The notes under the pieces are model-generated. The model worked only from the letters and a program-made list of their open reading frames with translations. It had not been told where the DNA came from and made no database searches. A program made the translations under genes and the position numbers. From positions 1-7,022 of the forward strand of contig JAKAJJ010000030.1 in the NCBI GenBank assembly GCA_021813835.1: 7,022 nucleotides of DNA. Reading direction: 5' to 3'. Of the stretch, positions 1-4,603 are shown in pieces. Source of the DNA: a bacterium (lineage in GTDB: Bacteria; Patescibacteriota; Minisyncoccia; Phycocordibacterales; Phycocordibacteraceae). The first letter of the stretch is position 1; every line of letters starts with the position of its first letter.

Positions 1-92
1 AAAAGGTACGCGAGCTGGGTTCAAACCGTCGTGAGACAGGTTGGTCTCCTATCTACTACAGGCGTTGATTCTTGAGGAGGGTCGTCCCTAGT
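1..92 (+). rRNA. rrl: 23S rRNA, 3' part, exon 1 (partial at left edge)
   Basis: The sequence matches the end of 23S domain V and the start of domain VI. Recognisable stretches are GGTACGCGAGCTGGGTT, CGTCGTGAGACAG, GGTCTCCTATCT and GTCCCTAGT, which correspond to E. coli 23S from roughly 2560 to 2656. The exon ends at U92, inside the sarcin-ricin loop, where the rRNA is interrupted by a group I intron. U92 as the last exon base is chosen because it pairs as a G-U wobble with G101 of the intron guide sequence, the hallmark of a group I 5' splice site. The gene continues beyond the left edge, so most of 23S is not seen. Identification as 23S is secure; the exact E. coli numbering is from memory of the sarcin-ricin loop. 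Confidence 0.95.
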
Positions 93-104
93 AAGAAATT
101 GCTA
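89..104 (+). other. P1 helix and 5' splice site of the intron
   Basis: Exon bases TAGT (89-92) pair with the internal guide sequence GCTA (101-104), with U92-G101 as the wobble pair that defines the cleavage site. Intron bases AA (93-94) pair with TT (99-100), and a GAAA tetraloop (95-98) closes the hairpin. The result is a compact, uninterrupted six-pair P1. This is seen directly in the sequence and is the main reason for placing the splice after base 92 rather than after base 93. Confidence 0.85.
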
Positions 105-106
105 CT

Positions 107-124
107 TCAGAGAGAGATCTCTGA
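107..124 (+). other. P2 hairpin with GAGA tetraloop
   Basis: TCAGAGA (107-113) pairs perfectly with TCTCTGA (118-124) around a GAGA loop (114-117). In known group I introns a GNRA L2 loop commonly docks into P8, so this is probably one of the tertiary contacts that holds the core together. The docking itself is inferred; the hairpin is visible. Confidence 0.8.
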
Positions 125-241
125 TGACAACATGGCTTATAACGGTGAAGCCTACGGTGCTTCTGGTTTTAGGGTTTGCTATCCGACGGTCCAGTGGATA
201 ACGAATTCGCTTGAGGACCAGAATGCTACTATGGTAATACC

Positions 242-730
242 GTGGGAAGTCGATCAAGCATCACCGATACAGAACGTGCGTACATCGCGGGCTTCTTGGA
301 CGGAGACGGAAGTCTCATGTTCCAGTTGAAGAAGCGCGCAGACTCGACCAAGGGAGTACGCTTCATGGCGACGATATGTCTCTACCAAGACAGTCGGCAT
401 GATGCGCCGCTCTCGTGGATTCGAGAGCGACTCAGGTGCGGCTACGTTTCCAGACGGAACGACGGCATGACAGAATTGCGTATCAACGGTTTTTCGCAAG
501 TGCGAGAAACGCTTGAGGCGCTTCAGCCATACTTTCGTTTCAAGAAGAAACAAGCGAAACTGCTCATTCAGGCATGCACATTGCTTGAAGAAAAGACGCT
601 CCGCGCCATGAAGTCGAACGATATACGCAAGATTGTCGACTTGCTTCTGCTCATACAGAACGAAAACTATATGAGCAAGAAGCGGAAGACGAAAGAAGAA
701 CTGTATCAGGTGCTTGGTTTGACCCCGTAA
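242..730 (+). CDS. LAGLIDADG homing endonuclease, I-CreI-like, inside the intron
   Basis: The 162-residue product is a single-motif LAGLIDADG endonuclease, a class that works as a homodimer and cuts intron-less 23S genes so that the intron is copied in. The motif AYIAGFLDGDG spans residues 13-23, and Asp22 aligns with the catalytic metal-binding Asp20 of I-CreI. Size (I-CreI is 163 residues) and the later block LQPYFRFKKKQAKLLIQ (94-110) also match I-CreI, whose equivalent reads LQPFLKLKQKQ. The C-terminal part is basic (KKRKTKEE, 146-153). The start is GTG at 242: the frame is closed upstream by TGA at 212-214 and the next ATG (residue 25) would remove the motif. There is no Shine-Dalgarno sequence, and the start codon lies within the 3' strand of P4. 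The whole ORF sits in the P6 loop. The gene appears intact and more A+T-rich than the protein genes downstream. Its target site is presumably the uninterrupted sarcin-ricin loop sequence. Confidence 0.9.
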   Translation: MGSRSSITDTERAYIAGFLDGDGSLMFQLKKRADSTKGVRFMATICLYQDSRHDAPLSWIRERLRCGYVSRRNDGMTELRINGFSQVRETLEALQPYFRFKKKQAKLLIQACTLLEEKTLRAMKSNDIRKIVDLLLLIQNENYMSKKRKTKEELYQVLGLTP

Positions 731-859
731 CGACTTGCGTTGAAAGACACGCGGACTCATAGGTTGATGAATCATTCCGTAGAGAATGACAGCTCCTATG
801 GGTAAGATGCCATCATCCTAACTTCGCACAAGCGGAGAAGGATGAAGATATAGTCTGCG
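731..859 (+). other. Intron catalytic core 3' half (P6', P7, P7.1, P3', P8, J8/7)
   Basis: CGACTT (731-736), directly after the endonuclease stop codon, pairs with AAGTCG (247-252) to close P6. CGCGGACT (750-757) pairs with AGTCTGCG (852-859) with one G-U, giving P7, which holds the guanosine-binding site in known introns. Between the P7 strands lie the P7.1-type hairpin (758-800), the P3 3' strand GCCAT (809-813), and P8 (CATCCT 814-819 with AGGATG 839-844, continued by CTTCGC 822-827 with GCGGAG 832-837). J8/7 (845-851) precedes the second P7 strand. No further gene is present in this stretch. Confidence 0.82.
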
Positions 860-913
860 CTCCTAGAAATAGGGGAAGAATCCTAAACCAGCATTGCTGG
901 TCGGATGAAAGCG
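860..913 (+). other. Intron P9/P9.2 domain and 3' splice site
   Basis: C860 to A865 pairs with U870 to G875 (one G-U) around a GAAA loop at 866-869, giving P9. A GNRA L9 classically docks into P5. A second hairpin pairs ACCAGC (887-892) with GCTGGT (896-901), and the flanking ATCC (880-883) pairs with GGAT (903-906). The intron terminates at G913, the conserved omega-G, immediately before exon sequence ACGAGAGGACC. Confidence 0.8.
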
Positions 914-1138
914 ACGAGAGGACCGGGATGAACTGACCTCTGGTCTACCAGTTGTCCTGCCAAGGGCACCGCTGGGTAGCTATGTCGGGTTGCGATAACC
1001 GCTGAAAGCATATAAGCGGGAAGCGTGCTCCAAGATGAGGAATCGGTATGAGGCCCCTCGGAGATGACGAGGTTGATAGGTCTCAGGTGGACGTCCCGTG
1101 AGGGATTGAGCCGAGAGATACTAATACGCCCAATCTCC
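914..1138 (+). rRNA. rrl: 23S rRNA exon 2, 3' end
   Basis: The exon opens with ACGAGAGGACCGGGATG, the 3' half of the sarcin-ricin loop, and continues through other domain VI sequences: TACCAGTTGTCCTGCC, AAGGGCACCGCTGGGTAGCTATG, GCTGAAAGCATATAAGCGGGAAGC, CTCCAAGATGAG, GTTGATAGG and the terminal GAGCCGAGAGATACTAATACGCCC. It lines up with the E. coli 23S 3' end without an obvious gap. The mature 3' end normally pairs with the 23S 5' end, which lies outside the window, so the boundary at about 1138 is good only to several bases. Confidence 0.93.
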
Positions 1139-1194
1139 CGTGCGGAATTCTGAAGAGCACAATCGTTTGCATTGCCTTTTGCGTATTCGTTCTA

Positions 1195-1215
1195 CCGGAC
1201 ACCTCGAGTGTTCGG
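1195..1215 (+). other. 23S-5S spacer hairpin just upstream of 5S
   Basis: CCGGACAC (1195-1202) pairs with GTGTTCGG (1208-1215), eight pairs including one G-U, around the loop CTCGA. Its 3' arm overlaps TTCG (1211-1214), which could instead extend the 5S terminal stem by pairing with CGAA (1333-1336). The two structures exclude each other and could mark an RNA-processing point. The rest of the spacer (1139-1194) shows no gene or tRNA. Confidence 0.5.
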
Positions 1216-1332
1216 TTCTGGTGGCTCGGCGGCGGGGTCATACCCGATCCCATTCCGAACTCGGCAGTCAAGCCCGCTTGCGGCGATGATACTCACCGTA
1301 CCAGGTGGGGAGAGTAGCTAGCCGCCAGAACC
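1215..1332 (+). rRNA. rrf: 5S rRNA
   Basis: About 118 nt with the standard 5S layout. Helix I pairs GTTCTGGTGGC at the 5' end with GCCGCCAGAAC at the 3' end with one G-U. The loop B/helix III segment CCCGATCCCATTCCGAACTCGG and the 3' segment GGTGGGGAGAGTAG match the bacterial 5S consensus. Terminal pairing continues outward by four bases (TTCG 1211-1214 with CGAA 1333-1336), so the mature ends are uncertain by a few bases. It lies about 76 nt after the 23S 3' end, as normal for a linked rRNA operon, and is followed within about 20 nt by a tRNA-like sequence. Confidence 0.93.
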
Positions 1333-1349
1333 GAATACTTGAGTCCAGT

Positions 1350-1422
1350 GTGGGTGTAGTTCAACCGGCCAGAACACCTGGTTACCGCCAGGAGACGACG
1401 GGTTCGAGTCCCGCCACCCCGA
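1350..1422 (+). tRNA. tRNA-like sequence, Asp-like body, defective in places (possible pseudo-tRNA)
   Basis: A tRNA outline is clear. TA (1357-1358) is followed by the D stem GTTC/GAAC (1359-1362/1372-1375), with GG at 1367-1368 and flanking A residues in the D loop. The anticodon stem is CCTGG/CCAGG (1377-1381/1388-1392), then a five-base variable region, and a T arm CGGG-TTCGAGT-CCCG. The D arm and T arm resemble bacterial tRNA-Asp. Several things are wrong. The anticodon loop TTACCG (1382-1387) has only six bases, so the anticodon is ambiguous (ACC or TAC, neither being Asp GTC). Acceptor positions 1-72 (G-G) and 2-71 (T-C) do not pair, and 49-65 is A-C. CCA is not encoded; the 3' end reads GACCTTG. 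It could be a decayed tRNA at the end of the rRNA operon, an unusual functional tRNA, or a sequencing error that lost a loop base. The sequence has a tRNA origin with good confidence; function is doubtful. Confidence 0.6.
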
Positions 1423-1435
1423 CCTTGTCACCCGG

Positions 1436-1476
1436 CGCCGCGCGCCCCTTTCCCCATTCCCCGCGCGGCGTCTTTT
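1436..1476 (+). terminator. Intrinsic terminator of the rRNA operon
   Basis: CGCCGCGCG (1436-1444) pairs perfectly with CGCGCGGCG (1462-1470), nine GC pairs around a 17-nt loop, directly followed by TCTTTT (1471-1476). This is a textbook Rho-independent terminator placed after the tRNA-like sequence. Its T run abuts the -35 element proposed for the next gene. Confidence 0.8.
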
Positions 1477-1504
1477 GCTACCCCGCGGCGGGCAGCGGTA
1501 TACT
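1475..1504 (+). promoter_or_regulatory. Sigma70-type promoter, predicted leaderless start
   Basis: TTGCTA (1475-1480, four of six to TTGACA) and TATACT (1499-1504, five of six to TATAAT) are 18 bases apart. Six bases separate the -10 box from the ATG at 1511, so transcription would start at or next to the A of the start codon. The lack of any Shine-Dalgarno sequence agrees with a leaderless mRNA. Motifs are visible; the start point is inferred. Confidence 0.65.
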
Positions 1505-1510
1505 GCTGTA

Positions 1511-2284
1511 ATGTCATGGGCGGCGGAGCGGCGGCTTTTCATCCTCCTCATCCTCGGCGCGGCCGCGGCCGCAGTCGTCGCCGTCATATCCATCGCGACA
1601 TTCTATAGGGCGCCCTCCTGCACCGATGGCGTGAAGAATCAGGGGGAATCCGGCGTCGACTGCGGCGGCCCCTGCCCGTATCTCTGCACGGCGGCGGAAC
1701 AGCCGCCGACGGTCCTCTTCACGCAAGCGCTCGACAACGGCGCCGGGCGCACCGACATCGTCGCGTCGGTCGAAAACAAGAATCCCGCAGCCGCCGCGCA
1801 GGCGGTGCCGTACTCGATCGCGCTCTACGGCGCCGACCACGCGCTCCTCCGGGAGGTGACCGGCACGCTCGATTTGCCGCCGGGCGCGACGGTTCCGGTC
1901 TTCGTGCCCGGCGTCGCGGCGGGGAAGCAGACCGTCGCGAGCGCGTTCCTTACCATCGCGCCGGACGCGCCGCGCTGGTATGCCCTTGCGGCGGATCCGC
2001 GCGTCGTGCCGCGGGTTTCGGGCGTCGCGGTCGGCGGCGCGGCGGACGCGCCGCGCATCACAGCGACGCTCGAAAATCCGAGCGTCGCGGCGCTCGCGAA
2101 CGTGAGCGCCGTCGCGTTCGTGCACGGCGCGGGCGGGAACGTCATCGCCGCGTCCGCGACCGTCGTACCGAGCATTCCGGCGGAAGGAGCGGCGACCGCG
2201 ACCTTCACCTGGAACGGCGCGTTCGGGAGCGTGCCGCTGTCGATAGAAGTGATTCCCGTCATAGCGCTCCCGCCGTATCCGTAA
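1511..2284 (+). CDS. Membrane-anchored protein with Cys motif and two repeated beta-rich domains, function unknown
   Basis: 257 residues. The N terminus is short and basic (MSWAAERR), followed by a transmembrane helix at about 8-31, predicting N-in topology with the remainder outside the cell. Just after the helix comes SCTDGVKNQGESGVDCGGPC (36-55), with cysteines at 37, 51 and 55 and a fourth at 59, possibly two disulfides. I recognise the motif as one found beneath the anchor of uncharacterised proteins from Parcubacteria and relatives. The rest holds two similar stretches: about 82-134 (DIVASVENKNP through LPPGATVPVFVPG) and about 181-236 (RITATLENPSV through IPAEGAATATFTW), a probable tandem pair of FxLYD/Ig-like beta-sandwich domains. 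ATG at 1511 is preferred over the in-frame TTG at 1475 because the latter lies in the terminator/-35 region. Its stop codon is one base from rodA, so the two are probably cotranscribed and translationally coupled. The partner and role are unknown. Confidence 0.85.
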   Translation: MSWAAERRLFILLILGAAAAAVVAVISIATFYRAPSCTDGVKNQGESGVDCGGPCPYLCTAAEQPPTVLFTQALDNGAGRTDIVASVENKNPAAAAQAVPYSIALYGADHALLREVTGTLDLPPGATVPVFVPGVAAGKQTVASAFLTIAPDAPRWYALAADPRVVPRVSGVAVGGAADAPRITATLENPSVAALANVSAVAFVHGAGGNVIAASATVVPSIPAEGAATATFTWNGAFGSVPLSIEVIPVIALPPYP

Positions 2285-2285
2285 G

Positions 2286-3419
2286 ATGCCCCGTACGCTT
2301 CCCGAGCGCCCGCGCCTCTTCTTCGCCGACTGGACGCTTTTCATACCCGCACTCGTCCTGGCGCTCCTCGGCATCCTCACGATGAGCACGTTCGGCCAGG
2401 GCGCGTCTCTGGCGCCGCGGCAGGTCCTGTGGCTCGCGCTCGCGTCCCTCGTCTATTTCGGCCTCTCGACGATCGACGTGCGTTTCATCCGGCGGACGGC
2501 GGTCGTGATGGCGCTCTACGCGCTCTCGCTCGTCCTCCTCGCTCTCCTCCTCCTCGTCGCCCATCCGGTGCTCGGCGCGCGCGCCTGGTTCTCGCTCGGT
2601 CCCGTGTCGTTCCAGCCGGCGGACCTCGCGAAGCTCGCGCTCATCGCGCTCCTCGCCAAATACCTTTCGCGGCGCCATATCGAGATCGGCGACGTCCGGC
2701 ACATCCTCGTTTCGGGCGCCTACGCCCTTGCCGTCGTCCTGCTCGTCGTCGTCGAGCCGGATCTGGGGAACGCCATCATCTTCGGCACGCTGTGGCTCGG
2801 AATGATGCTCGTCTCGGGCATCTCGAAAAAGCACCTCGCCGCCATCGGGCTCCTCGCGCTCGTCGTGGCGGCCGCCCTGTGGTTCGGCGGACTGAAACCC
2901 TACCAGCGCGCGCGCATCGTCTCCTTCGTCAATCCCGCGAGCGACATCCGCGGCGCCGGCTACAACGCGTACCAGGCGAAGATCGCCGTCGGAAGCGGCG
3001 AGCTCTTCGGCAAAGGCATCGGCTACGGCACGCAGTCGAAGCTCCGCTTCCTGCCGGAATACCAGACCGATTTCATTTTCGCCGCGTTCGCGGAGGAGTG
3101 GGGGTTCGTCGGCGTCGTCCTCCTTCTCGCCGTATACGCGCTCCTGTTCGCGCGGCTCGCGCAGATCGCGCGCGCGGCGACGACCAATTTCGACGCGTTC
3201 TTCACGCTCGGGGTGCTCATCCTCTTCGCCGCCCACGTCGCCATCCACGCCGGCATCAGCGTGGGTCTTCTCCCGGTTACCGGCACGACGATCCCGTTTA
3301 TGAGTTCGGGCGGCTCGCACCTCGTGCTCGAGTTCGGGGCGCTCGGCATCATCACCTCGCTCGCGCGCCACAGCCGCGCCGCGCGCGACGTGAGCGGAAA
3401 CGAGTACTTCGGCGGCTAG
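2286..3419 (+). CDS. rodA: RodA/FtsW family (SEDS) peptidoglycan glycosyltransferase
   Basis: 377 residues, the usual RodA length, with about ten hydrophobic segments (for example 14-33, 46-63, 71-91, 113-125, 139-156, 163-178, 184-200, 272-290, 304-327, 345-361). SEDS proteins polymerise lipid II into glycan strands in the cytoplasmic membrane, normally paired with a class B penicillin-binding protein. Family signatures in order: GARAWFSLGPVSFQPADLAKL (97-117), EPDLG (157-161), QAKIAVGSGELFGKGIG (230-246), LPEYQTDFIFA (256-266), and LLPVTGTTIPFMSSGGS (328-344). Asp262 in TDFIF corresponds to the catalytic Asp of RodA. No Shine-Dalgarno precedes the ATG, which follows the previous stop by one base, pointing to coupling. 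I favour RodA over FtsW on length and the short tails, but the distinction is not secure. No PBP2 partner or MreBCD gene is in the window. The stop codon overlaps that of the convergent glycosyltransferase gene. Confidence 0.92.
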   Translation: MPRTLPERPRLFFADWTLFIPALVLALLGILTMSTFGQGASLAPRQVLWLALASLVYFGLSTIDVRFIRRTAVVMALYALSLVLLALLLLVAHPVLGARAWFSLGPVSFQPADLAKLALIALLAKYLSRRHIEIGDVRHILVSGAYALAVVLLVVVEPDLGNAIIFGTLWLGMMLVSGISKKHLAAIGLLALVVAAALWFGGLKPYQRARIVSFVNPASDIRGAGYNAYQAKIAVGSGELFGKGIGYGTQSKLRFLPEYQTDFIFAAFAEEWGFVGVVLLLAVYALLFARLAQIARAATTNFDAFFTLGVLILFAAHVAIHAGISVGLLPVTGTTIPFMSSGGSHLVLEFGALGIITSLARHSRAARDVSGNEYFGG

Positions 3420-4546
3420 CGGCGCGCGCGGTAGCAGGCGAGCGTTTCCGCGACCATCGCTTCTTTCGTGAAGGCGCTCCGCACGCGCGCATGAAGCCGC
3501 GCGCCGCACTCCGCGGCGCGCCGGGGGTCGCGCATAAGCGACTCCATCGCCCGGGCGAGCGCGCCCGGATCCTCCGCGGGAACGAGGAGCCCCTGGCTTT
3601 CGTCCGTGATGATCTCGGGGATGCCGCCGACCCGCGCCGCCACGACCGGCAGCGAAGCGCATCCGGCTTCGAGGATGGCGTACCCGAGCGCTTCCGAGCG
3701 CGGTGCGTGCACGAAGAGGTCGAACGCGTTCAGCAGGGACGGCGCGTCTTTCCTGAAACCGGCGAGGAAGACGCGATCCCGCATCCGGGTTTCGCGGATA
3801 ATTTTTTCGAGGCGTTCCCGTTCGGATCCTTCGCCGATGACGACGAGGAGGGCGTCCGGATGCGCGCGGGCGAGCGACGCGAACGCGCGCACGGCATCGC
3901 CGACGCGTTTCGTCGGATTGAGTTCGGAGATCATGCCGATCCAGAAGCGGCCGACCCCGCGCGGCGCGAGCGCCGCGCGGGCCTCCGCGCGCGGCAGGAG
4001 CGCGCCGCACGCGATGCCGTTACGGATGACGACGGTCCTGCGGCGCGCCCCGGGCATCCACGCGATATCGCGCCGCACGGCGGCGCTCACGCAAATAGTC
4101 GTGTGCGACAAAAGGACGCTGAGCCAGCTGAAGAGCCGGATGCCCGCGCGCGCGGGCCAGGGCCGCGGCGCGTTGAATTCCCAGCCGTGCGCGGTGAAGA
4201 CGATGCGCGGGACGCGGACGAGGCGGGCGGCGAGCGCCGCGAGCCCGCCCGCTTTCGCGCTGTTCCCGTGCACGACGTCCGGCCGCTCCCCGCGCATAAG
4301 CGCGATGAGCGGGAAGAGCGCGCCGAAGGAGAAGAGGTCGGTGAGGAAGGCGCGCCGGGGAGAAAGCGCGGGGAGCGGCACCACGCGGATGCCCGCGCGC
4401 GCGAGCTCTTCGGCAAGGATGCCGCCGCCGCCCGCCGCGACCGCGACTTCGTTCCCGGCATCCCGCGCCGCGACGGCGATGTCGCGGACGTACCGCTGGG
4501 CGCCCCCGAAGTTGCTTTTGGTGATGACGTAGAGGATGCGTGCCAT
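3416..4546 (-). CDS. Glycosyltransferase, GT4 family (GT-B fold)
   Basis: 376 residues, typical for a GT4 retaining enzyme that transfers a sugar from a nucleotide-sugar donor to a lipid-linked or glycan acceptor at the cytoplasmic membrane face. The N-terminal Rossmann half shows the acceptor loop GGAQRYV (14-20), VVHGNSAKAGGLAA (91-104) and FTAHGWEFN (117-125). The C-terminal half shows ISELNPTKRVGDAVRAF (206-222), VIGEGSERERLE (236-247), VFLAGFRKDAPSL (259-271) and HAPRSEALGYAILEAGCASL (280-299). The EX7E element is Glu285/Glu293, and VGGIPEII follows at 306-313. Donor and acceptor cannot be told from sequence. The ATG at 4544-4546 (complement) has no Shine-Dalgarno; a TTATCT box six bases upstream suggests a leaderless start. 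It is divergent from the sugar-phosphate transferase gene and converges on rodA, with overlapping stop codons and no room for separate terminators. It probably extends the glycan begun by the product of the divergent gene. Confidence 0.9.
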   Translation of the reverse strand: MARILYVITKSNFGGAQRYVRDIAVAARDAGNEVAVAAGGGGILAEELARAGIRVVPLPALSPRRAFLTDLFSFGALFPLIALMRGERPDVVHGNSAKAGGLAALAARLVRVPRIVFTAHGWEFNAPRPWPARAGIRLFSWLSVLLSHTTICVSAAVRRDIAWMPGARRRTVVIRNGIACGALLPRAEARAALAPRGVGRFWIGMISELNPTKRVGDAVRAFASLARAHPDALLVVIGEGSERERLEKIIRETRMRDRVFLAGFRKDAPSLLNAFDLFVHAPRSEALGYAILEAGCASLPVVAARVGGIPEIITDESQGLLVPAEDPGALARAMESLMRDPRRAAECGARLHARVRSAFTKEAMVAETLACYRARR

Positions 4547-4552
4547 AAGGGG

Positions 4553-4558
4553 AGATAA
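4553..4558 (-). promoter_or_regulatory. Possible -10 box for the minus-strand glycosyltransferase
   Basis: On the minus strand TTATCT sits exactly six bases before the ATG, the same spacing as at the 1511 gene, which would place the transcript start at the start codon. No convincing -35 is seen at 16-19 bases upstream, so this is a weak call that rests on geometry and on the lack of a Shine-Dalgarno. Confidence 0.35.
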
Positions 4559-4565
4559 CCTGGAG

Positions 4566-4594
4566 TTGCCGGGGGAGGTTAGGTAGTATATAAG
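4566..4594 (+). promoter_or_regulatory. Sigma70-type promoter for the glycan unit
   Basis: TTGCCG (4566-4571, four of six) and TATAAG (4589-4594, five of six) are spaced by 17 bases. The ATG lies nine bases after the -10 box, so the mRNA would have a leader of only a few bases. A GGGGGAGG stretch (4571-4578) is too far upstream of the ATG to act as a Shine-Dalgarno. The element shares a 57-bp region with the divergent glycosyltransferase start. Confidence 0.55.
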
Positions 4595-4603
4595 CGTATC
4601 ACG

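Larger units (their letters stand above)
93..913 (+). mobile_element. Group I intron in 23S rRNA (sarcin-ricin loop site) carrying a homing endonuclease
   Basis: An 821-nt insertion separates two halves of a universally conserved 23S sequence. A group I fold can be drawn directly: P1 89-94/99-104 (GAAA loop), P2 107-113/118-124 (GAGA loop), P3 about 132-136/809-813, P4 151-158/239-246, P5 about 159-167/217-226, P6 247-252/731-736, P7 750-757/852-859, P8 814-819/839-844 extended by 822-827/832-837, P9 860-865/870-875 (GAAA loop) and P9.2 about 887-892/896-901. An extra stem-loop between P7 and P3 (758-763/795-800 with 772-777/784-789) is a P7.1-type extension, suggesting an IA-like subgroup, though I do not assign one. 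The string AAGATATAGTC (845-855) resembles the J8/7-P7 segment of the Tetrahymena ribozyme. The intron ends in G913, the expected omega-G. The open reading frame fills the P6 loop. Known group I chemistry predicts self-splicing with exogenous guanosine, restoring CCTAGT/ACGAGAGG. Confidence 0.93.

Noticed and set aside
72..329. An 85-codon frame starting in 23S exon 1 and crossing the intron start
   Set aside because: It begins inside rRNA, runs through P1-P5 of the ribozyme, and has no recognisable protein features.
93..914. Alternative intron boundaries 94-914 (exon 1 ending in A)
   Set aside because: Base 93/914 are both A so the cut could shift by one, but only the 93-913 choice gives the U-G wobble in P1 and a terminal G.
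1083..1271. Small minus-strand frame across the 23S end and 5S
   Set aside because: Antisense to structural RNA genes with no coding signature.
3380..3470. GC-rich inverted stretches near the rodA end as a terminator
   Set aside because: Short GCGC pairings exist, but no stable stem is followed by a T run on either strand.
2259..4010. A 583-codon minus-strand open frame opposite rodA
   Set aside because: Low-complexity, Arg/Glu-rich translation, overlaps two genes with clear family signatures; a shadow frame.
2429..4558. A 709-codon plus-strand open frame spanning rodA and the minus-strand glycosyltransferase
   Set aside because: It is out of frame with rodA, antisense to the glycosyltransferase, and its product is Arg/Ala/Pro-rich with no domain. 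It is a by-product of GC-rich codon use.
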